Below the pieces are notes generated by a model. The model was not told the origin of the DNA and did no database searches. It worked only from the letters and a program-made list of their open reading frames with translations. From Eudorina sp. 2006-703-Eu-15 (lineage: Eukaryota; Chlorophyta; Chlorophyceae; Chlamydomonadales; Volvocaceae): 64,000 nt of DNA. Below are positions 58,601 through 64,000 of the stretch, in pieces. Every line of letters begins with the position of its first letter. The first letter of the stretch is position 1. Position numbers and translations under genes: made by a program. The DNA is taken from contig BDSI01000103.1 in NCBI GenBank assembly GCA_003117195.1, positions 278,315-342,314 on the forward strand, in the 5' to 3' direction.

Positions 58601-60212
58601 CAGTTCTTCTACAACGGGCTCATGGCCTCCAACCGCACAGCGACCCCGCAGCAGGTCGCGGCCCTGGTCCAGTCCACCGTCCAGTGCCGGGTCCAGGGCG
58701 CCATGCAGGCCGCGGCAGTGCCCGGCGTCACGGACGTCGCCATCCTGCCCTTCACGCCCATGCACACCTCGCCCGTGGTGCCGGCGGCCATGAAGCCCCA
58801 GGTGTGTGCTGCCTGATCACATCGCCGGCATGCACAGCCACACGTCGACTGCACGGACGACGTCACGAGCGAGGTAGCCCCTGTATGTGTGTATGTCCCC
58901 CGACACACACACCCCGTGCCGCACCGCCCCGTAGGTCATCGTTGTGGAGGACCTGGCATCCAACTTGACACTGGCGCTCGCGACGCAGCTGAACAGCTCC
59001 CTCGCCAGCGCAGCGCCGGGCTCCCCTGGAGCCGGTGTGCGGGTGCACGTGCTTGGGGATTACCGCTGGATCGCCAACGGAGCGAGCAAGGTGGACCCGC
59101 CCTTCACTCACATTGACGGTACGGTACGGTACGGTTCGGACCTCGGGGGAGGGGTTGGGGGGGTGGGTGCAGCCCTGTGCAGCGGTACGAAGGGGGCAGG
59201 TGGGCCGCAGGACCCGCGCACCCGACCCCCCTGCGCAAGTTGCGTGAATGTACGGCCCTCAAGTACGGGTTCAGTTGCTGGCGCGACGGCGTGCAGTCGT
59301 TTGCACAAGGACCCGAGCAGCGCAGGGAGGGAGGGAACCCTGCTGCCCGACACGCGCGCAAGAGTAGTCCCTTGCTTGCTCCCTTGTCCCTTGCATTCAT
59401 TTTGTTTTCGCCGCCGTCGTCCCAAGTACAGTACTTCTTAAAGTCACTCCAGCCAGCCAAATGTTACTACGGTGCTTGCAAGCAAAGACCACTGTCACGA
59501 CATTTCCGGAGGGGGTTGGTTGCTGATGAGCTGTGTCGTGTGTGCGCCCGCATGGGACGGTTGCCGCACGCAGATCCCTGCTTCGTGAACCCGGTGTCCT
59601 CCATGGTCATCACCCCCAAGCTGACGACGTGCAAGGACCCGGAGAACTACCTCTTCTACGGTGCGTGAGGTGGAGGGTCTCGGACCCACCCGGGAGTACA
59701 TACGGCAACCCCCCCCCCGCGAGGACGGCGGTGACACCGCCTGGGTACTCCAAGTGCGGGTACCCGCACCACACACCCCCTTCGGGTTCCCCGGAGGGGA
59801 AGAAGGCCTTGGTACCTTTCAGTTGATTCCCCCGAGCTGCCCCGCCCTCGCTGCACTGGCGTGACTCACTACACAATTAATTCCTCAATTATGTAGTCAG
59901 CGAGTAGTAGTAGCCCCGTCGCAGTGGGCTGCAGACCCGCCGGCCTCCGTTTGGGGCGCCAGATCTCCAGGGAGGGGGAAGGAGGGCAGGGGCGCAGGGC
60001 AGCCCCCACACCGAGGAGGAGGCCACCAAGTGCTGCTGGTCTCTTGAGCCCCATGCATGCGCCCCGCCCCTACCACCCCCCACCCCCCCTCGCTGCGCCC
60101 TGTCCCACCCCCACCCCGCGCAGACGAGGTCCACCCCACCACCCGCTTCCAGCAGTGGTTCGCCTCCAAGGGCCTGATGACTCGCCTCCAGAACCTGGGG
60201 CTGCTGTCGTAA
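55651..60212 (+). CDS. GDSL (SGNH) esterase/lipase, tandem copy C
   Basis: Nine exons (55651-55795, 56145-56199, 56950-57013, 57334-57398, 58071-58191, 58604-58801, 58935-59118, 59574-59660, 60124-60212) encode 335 residues. Signal peptide: MMSSRKIAVLAVLAALAVQV then SAG. SGNH blocks: FGDSLSDTG (Ser44), SNYAFGGATA, YIGIND (Asn147), DEVHP (Asp307, His310). Exon number and phases equal copies A and B, but the sequence is much more diverged, so it split off before the A/B duplication. Exon 7 carries an extra Ala/Ser/Gly stretch (about five residues longer). The alternative in-frame initiator one codon downstream is equally possible. Confidence 0.94.
57573..57606 (+). repeat. AAACCC hexamer run
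   Basis: About five AAACCC units lie in intron 4 of GDSL copy C. They are telomere-like in composition but lack the T of CCCTAAAA. Confidence 0.85.
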
Positions 60213-61467
60213 ACTTGAACACACGGCGTCTGAGACAGCGTGTTTCCGGAGCGCTTCATGGGGCGGTCGTACGGCTGTGACATGGGGTGTCGTACAGGGG
60301 GGCCTCGGGAGCCCCGAGTGACGTGAGCGGACTTCGGGTTGGGGGCGGGGAGCTGGGGAGTGGGGGTGGGGCCGCCGCCATTCATCTCTATTCTTCCGCC
60401 GCATGCAACGACGGCCGTCTGGATCCGGATCTGGGAGGACCTGCGGGTGCGGCACTTTGCAGGACCGTACGTAACGTTGTGACTCATCGACCTTCCCTTG
60501 ATTCTTCGGGCGGAGTTTTTGATGTATGTGAAGATGCTTCACCAGCGCCGGACCGCCTTTGCTACCCCTTTGTGTTTACACTGTTGCGGCATGAAGCAAG
60601 TGCGTACCCTGGACGGACGGACGGACGGACGGACGGATGGTTGAACGGATGGGATGGAGGGATGGGCGCCTGTCCTGGGGGTGGGTGTTGTCCCGGGAGT
60701 CGCTGCTGGCAGGTTTCGGACAGAGCACGACACGTACGTCGGTATGTAAATAATGGTGGTACGGACCGTACGGCATCCATGGAGCGTCCGTATATCGCCA
60801 GTGGAACGCACCACGGGTGTCGTGATCTACGGTATCGGGCAACAACCTGCCTGCGACACGTCTGCCTGCACCGGTCTGCTGCTGCCCCCAACACCCAAGA
60901 AGCGTCCGTCCGTCCGTCCGTACACGCACGACGGACACGCGCTGCTTGGGAGAGCGCCCTGCGCCCTTCGCCTCAGCAGCGTTTAGGTTTTCGGGTGGCT
61001 GCCGCAGCCGTGGCCCACACGACCCTACAAGGTTAGGAGGACGCAGACCCCACGTCGCAATGCTGGGGCCTGAGGGGGGTTATGTGCGTGCGTGACTGCG
61101 CGGCCCCTAAACCCTAAAACACGAATACCCATATTGAGTCGTACAAGAGCCGTACAAGAGTCGTACAAACTCAGCGCAACACAACCTCCGTAACCCGCAT
61201 GGCTCTCCACTTCAACTAATTTGACTACATGGGTACCCAGCACCCAGGGCCCTGCAGTCCCGGCTGGCCGTGGTTCATCCGTGCCAGCCAGTGCGCCCCG
61301 ACAGATGCACCGGCCCTGAGCTCCTGACCCGGCGTCCGTCCCCACTGCCACTGACCCGCTCGCCATGCTGACTCCCAGACACGCCTGCCTCCCAAGGCCA
61401 CACCAAGAGCCCGAGAACTCGGCCCCGGGCCCATCGAGGCCCCCGGCCTCCCCCCCCTTTTGGACCC
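60213..61467. other. Convergent spacer between GDSL copy C and the CorA gene
   Basis: No exon seen. TGTAA for the + gene is at 60745-60749. TTACA, the minus-strand equivalent, is at 60576-60580, so the two 3' UTRs may overlap by about 170 bp. GGAC microsatellites lie near 60613-60640, and CCCTAAACCCTAAAA, a short telomere-like motif, lies near 61105. Confidence 0.5.
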
Positions 61468-63962
61468 TCACCGCCGCCCGGCTGCGGCAGCGGGCGGATG
61501 CGCCGCCCCCGGCCGAGTCCGGCGCCTCCCCTCCGCCACATCCTCCTCCTCCCCGTCATCGTCCAGCGGCTCTCCGTCGCTCCCCACCACCGCCCCCAGC
61601 TCCCACTCCGACGCCCCGACGCCGCGCCCCCGGCCCCTGCCTCCTCCCCCGCCTCCACCTCCCGGGTACGACTTCTTGCTGCGCAGTGTGGCCTCCGCCT
61701 CGTTGAGCACACCGTCCTGCGGGGTCCGGGGGGGCGGGGGGCCGGGGGGGCGGGGTTCAGCCGTTGAGGGGTGGGGTGAGGAGAGGGAGGGAGGGGACGG
61801 GAGGGGAGGAACGTTCCATCGGGGGTGAGGGGGCTAGACTTGAGTAGTGATGTGGGAGGGGGTTAGGGGGCTAGGCTTGGTAGTGATGTGGGACACCGGG
61901 GGGTGGGGGAGTCCCGGCAGTGATGTGGGACACCGGCGGGGGGGGGTTTGACCCGACGGTCGTCGCGAACAGCCGCGACAGCAGTCCCAGCGGCAATGAT
62001 AGCAGCCGCAGTAGCAGCCGCAATGATAGCAGCCGCAGTAGCAGCCGCAATGATAGCAGCCGCAGTAGCAGCCGCAATGATAGCAGCCGCAGTAGCAGCC
62101 GCGCGTGAGCCCCCGTGATCGGGGGCCGGCGGCTGCACACACGCCGCCTGGCCGCCGCCTGCCCCCCTGCCCCCCTTCCCCTGGCCCCCTGTCCCTGCCC
62201 CTGCTCCCCCCTTCCCATCCCCCCTGTCCCTGGCCCCCCCTGTCCCTGCTCCCCCCCCTGGCCCTGCCCCCCCCCTGGCCCTGCCCCGCCCCCTGGCCCT
62301 GCCTCCCCCCCCCTGGCCCTGCCCCCCCTGGCCCTGCCCCCCTGGCCCTGCCCCCCCCCTGGCCCTGCCCCCCCTGGCCCTGCCCCCCCCCTGGCCCTGC
62401 TCCCCCCCTGGCCCTGCCCCCCTGGCCCTGCCCCCCCTGGCCCTGCCCCCCTGGCCCTGCCCCCCTGGCCCTGGCCCTGCCCCCCCCTGGCCCTGCTCCC
62501 CCCCCTGGCCCTGCCCCCCCCTGGCCCTGCCCCCCCTTGGCCGGGTCCGCCTCACGTTATCTCTGTCGAACTGGCTGAACAGGTAGTCGAGGTGGCTGTC
62601 CGCCAGCGTCACGTGTCGGGGCAGGTGGCGGCGCATGTGGGCGCGGAAGGCCTCTCGACCGATGGGCGCCCCGTCGGGCCCCGCGGCTCCGGGGAGGCAG
62701 CGGAGGGCGTCCGTGATGGACTCCAGGTCGTCCGAGTGCTGCATCAGGAAGGCACTGGGGGCGGGGGCAGGGGGCAAGGGAGGGGGCAGGGGAGGGGAAA
62801 GAAGGGGAGGGGGTTGTGTGGAGCATTGGTCCGGGTGGGCAGGGAGGGCACCGTACTTGGTGGGTGGCCCAGCGGGCTGTTACTGCTGTCTGCTGCGACT
62901 GATGCCTGCTGCGACTGCTACTGCTGCTGCGGGAGGGGGCCAGGGGAGAGAGGGAACGCGGGTTCTCCTCACCGCAGCATGATGAGGTTGCGGGTGTCCT
63001 GGCGGGTCTGTCTGAGGAAGCGCTCCGTGAAGAAGCGCAGCAGCGCGGGGAAGGACCCCACCGCCAGACCCGCGGACAGCGCCACTATGACGGGGAAGGC
63101 GCCGGACGTCTCCTGCGGAGGGAGGAGAGGGGGGGAGGAGAGGGGGGGAGGAGAGGGGGGAGGAGAGGGGGGGAGGAGAGGGGGGAAGGAGAGGGGGGGA
63201 GGAGAGGGGGGAGGAGAGGGTGGGAGGAGAGGGGGGGAGGAGAGGGGGGGAGGAGAGGGGGGAGGAGAGGGGGGGAGGAGAGGGGGGAGGAGAGGGGGGA
63301 GGAGAGGGGGGGAGGAGAGGGGGGGAGGAGAGGGGGGAGGAGAGGGGGGAGGAGAGGGGGGAGGAGAGGGGGGAGGAGAGGGGGGGGAGGGGGGGAGGGG
63401 GGGGGGGGGGGGGGGGAGGGGGAGGAGAGGGGGGAGGAGAGGGGGGAGGAGAGGAGAGGGGGGGAGAGGAGGAGAGGAGCGGAGGGGAAAGGAGGACAGG
63501 GGAGGTTGCATTTGAGGGAAGGTTTGGGGACGTGGGGACGGGGCGCCAGGGCGGGAGGAGAGAGGGACAGGTCTGGGGCGCCACGCCCCGCAACGTCAAA
63601 CGACAGGCTCGATCACTGACTCCCGGAACGAAGGGGGGACGGGCCCAGCACCTGTCCTGCATGCAGGCGGCCCTACCCCCGGCCCCTCCCCCTCCCCCAA
63701 CCCACCACACCTCGCCCCGGGCCCCCGCCAGTCCCGCACCCTCAGTTCCCCTCCTCCTGCCCTCCATTCCCCCGTCCCCCCAGTCCCCCGCGCCGGCCCT
63801 CCCGCCCTCCCCTCCCCCACCTCCAGTCCGTGTATGACGTTCATTCCGAAGAAGGCGGAGGGCAGTGCCGCCACCATGAGGCTGATGGAGGCGACGGAGA
63901 TCCACAGATTGACCAGAATGATGTGGTTGCGGGCCGAGTCCAGCTGCATTCGGTACGTCTCT
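61468..63962 (-). CDS. CorA-type Mg2+ channel with C-terminal EF-hand, 5' end beyond the window
   Basis: Four terminal exons are in the window: 63821-63962, 62973-63112, 62556-62754 and 61468-61716. The first encodes the long-helix end (ETYRMQLDSARNHIILVNL) and transmembrane segment 1, ending in the signature Gly-Met-Asn of CorA/Mrs2 channels. The second supplies transmembrane segment 2 (FPVIVALSAGLAVGSFPALL) and a basic juxtamembrane stretch. The third is a soluble helical region (LESITDALRCLP) ending in FDRDN; the fourth opens with DGVLNEAEATL. Across the splice junction they form a perfect EF-hand loop, DRDNDGVLNEAE. A Gly-rich and acidic tail follows. CorA channels pass Mg2+ across plasma, mitochondrial or plastid membranes; the compartment cannot be told because the N-terminus is missing. 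Ca2+ control through the tail is an inference. Confidence 0.88.
61993..62101 (+). repeat. 27-bp minisatellite in the last CorA intron
   Basis: Four copies of a 27-mer (CAATGATAGCAGCCGCAGTA then GCAGCCG) lie in the intron 61717-62555. All frames through it stay open on both strands because of the multiple-of-three unit. Confidence 0.95.
62200..62541 (+). repeat. CCCTGGCCCTGCCCC minisatellite in the last CorA intron
   Basis: More than 20 imperfect units of 13-17 bp fill about 340 bp directly after the donor (gene sense) of the exon 62556-62754. C-run length varies between copies. Confidence 0.95.
63121..63475 (+). repeat. GGAGGAGAGGGGG purine array in a CorA intron
   Basis: About 350 bp of nearly pure purine on the + strand occupy half of the intron 63113-63820. 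In gene sense it is a pure pyrimidine stretch of CCCCCTCTCCTCC units ending about 10 nt before the acceptor. Confidence 0.95.
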
Positions 63963-63985
63963 CTGGGGGAAGGGGGGAGGGGGAG

Positions 63986-64000
63986 GGGGTATAGGAAATA
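63986..64000 (-). repeat. Intronic block A, end fragment at window edge
   Basis: In gene sense it reads TATTTCCTATACCCC, the same core as TTCCTATACCCCCC at 30675, in a further CorA intron. The rest lies outside the window. Confidence 0.4.

Noticed and set aside
61975..62101. Regular repeat that could suggest a CRISPR array
   Set aside because: Units are contiguous 27-mers without unique spacers and the genome is eukaryotic; it is a minisatellite.
62115..63515. 466-codon + strand frame of Pro/Leu then Gly/Glu repeats
   Set aside because: It runs through two minisatellites and the antisense of CorA exons; composition is purely repeat-driven.

Overview
The window is nuclear DNA of a GC-rich green alga, most likely a chlamydomonadalean/volvocine species. 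The case for this is: many short GT-AG introns in almost every gene; very GC-rich coding sequence with Ala, Gly, Pro and Gln homopolymers; AT-richer intergenic spacers; TGTAA (the chlorophyte poly(A) signal) downstream of several stop codons; short interstitial TTTTAGGG-like telomere motifs; and gene families typical of these algae. Gene models were built by hand from protein similarity plus splice sites that keep the reading phase consistent across every intron. No transcript evidence was available.

Layout, left to right: (1) an exostosin-type GT47 glycosyltransferase, + strand, 5' end outside the window (126-6267); (2) pseudouridine-5'-phosphate glycosidase PsuG, + strand (8114-10139); (3) a 19-exon, about 1589-residue coiled-coil protein, - strand (12207-23882); (4) a short divergent promoter, then a 1525-residue, low-complexity, probably plastid-targeted protein with a DUF3783-like domain, + strand (24426-32272); (5) a 774-residue RluA-type RNA pseudouridine synthase with an added N-terminal zinc-finger-like motif, - strand (33201-38494); (6) a second divergent promoter and then four GDSL (SGNH) esterase/lipase genes in a row, all + strand (39062-41234, 43129-47403, 49366-53462, 55651-60212); (7) the 3' end of a CorA-type Mg2+ channel gene, - strand (61468-63962), whose C-terminal tail carries a canonical EF-hand loop.

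The last three GDSL genes share an identical nine-exon, phase-for-phase architecture. The middle two are products of a tandem duplication of about 6 kb that includes upstream and downstream flanks, and one internal stretch looks homogenised by gene conversion. The first GDSL gene has only three exons and a proline/alanine-rich insertion.

Introns carry many tandem arrays and at least three small dispersed sequence families shared between introns of unrelated genes. One copy sits between perfect 17-bp direct repeats. No tRNA, rRNA, CRISPR, prokaryotic operon or intact transposon was seen.
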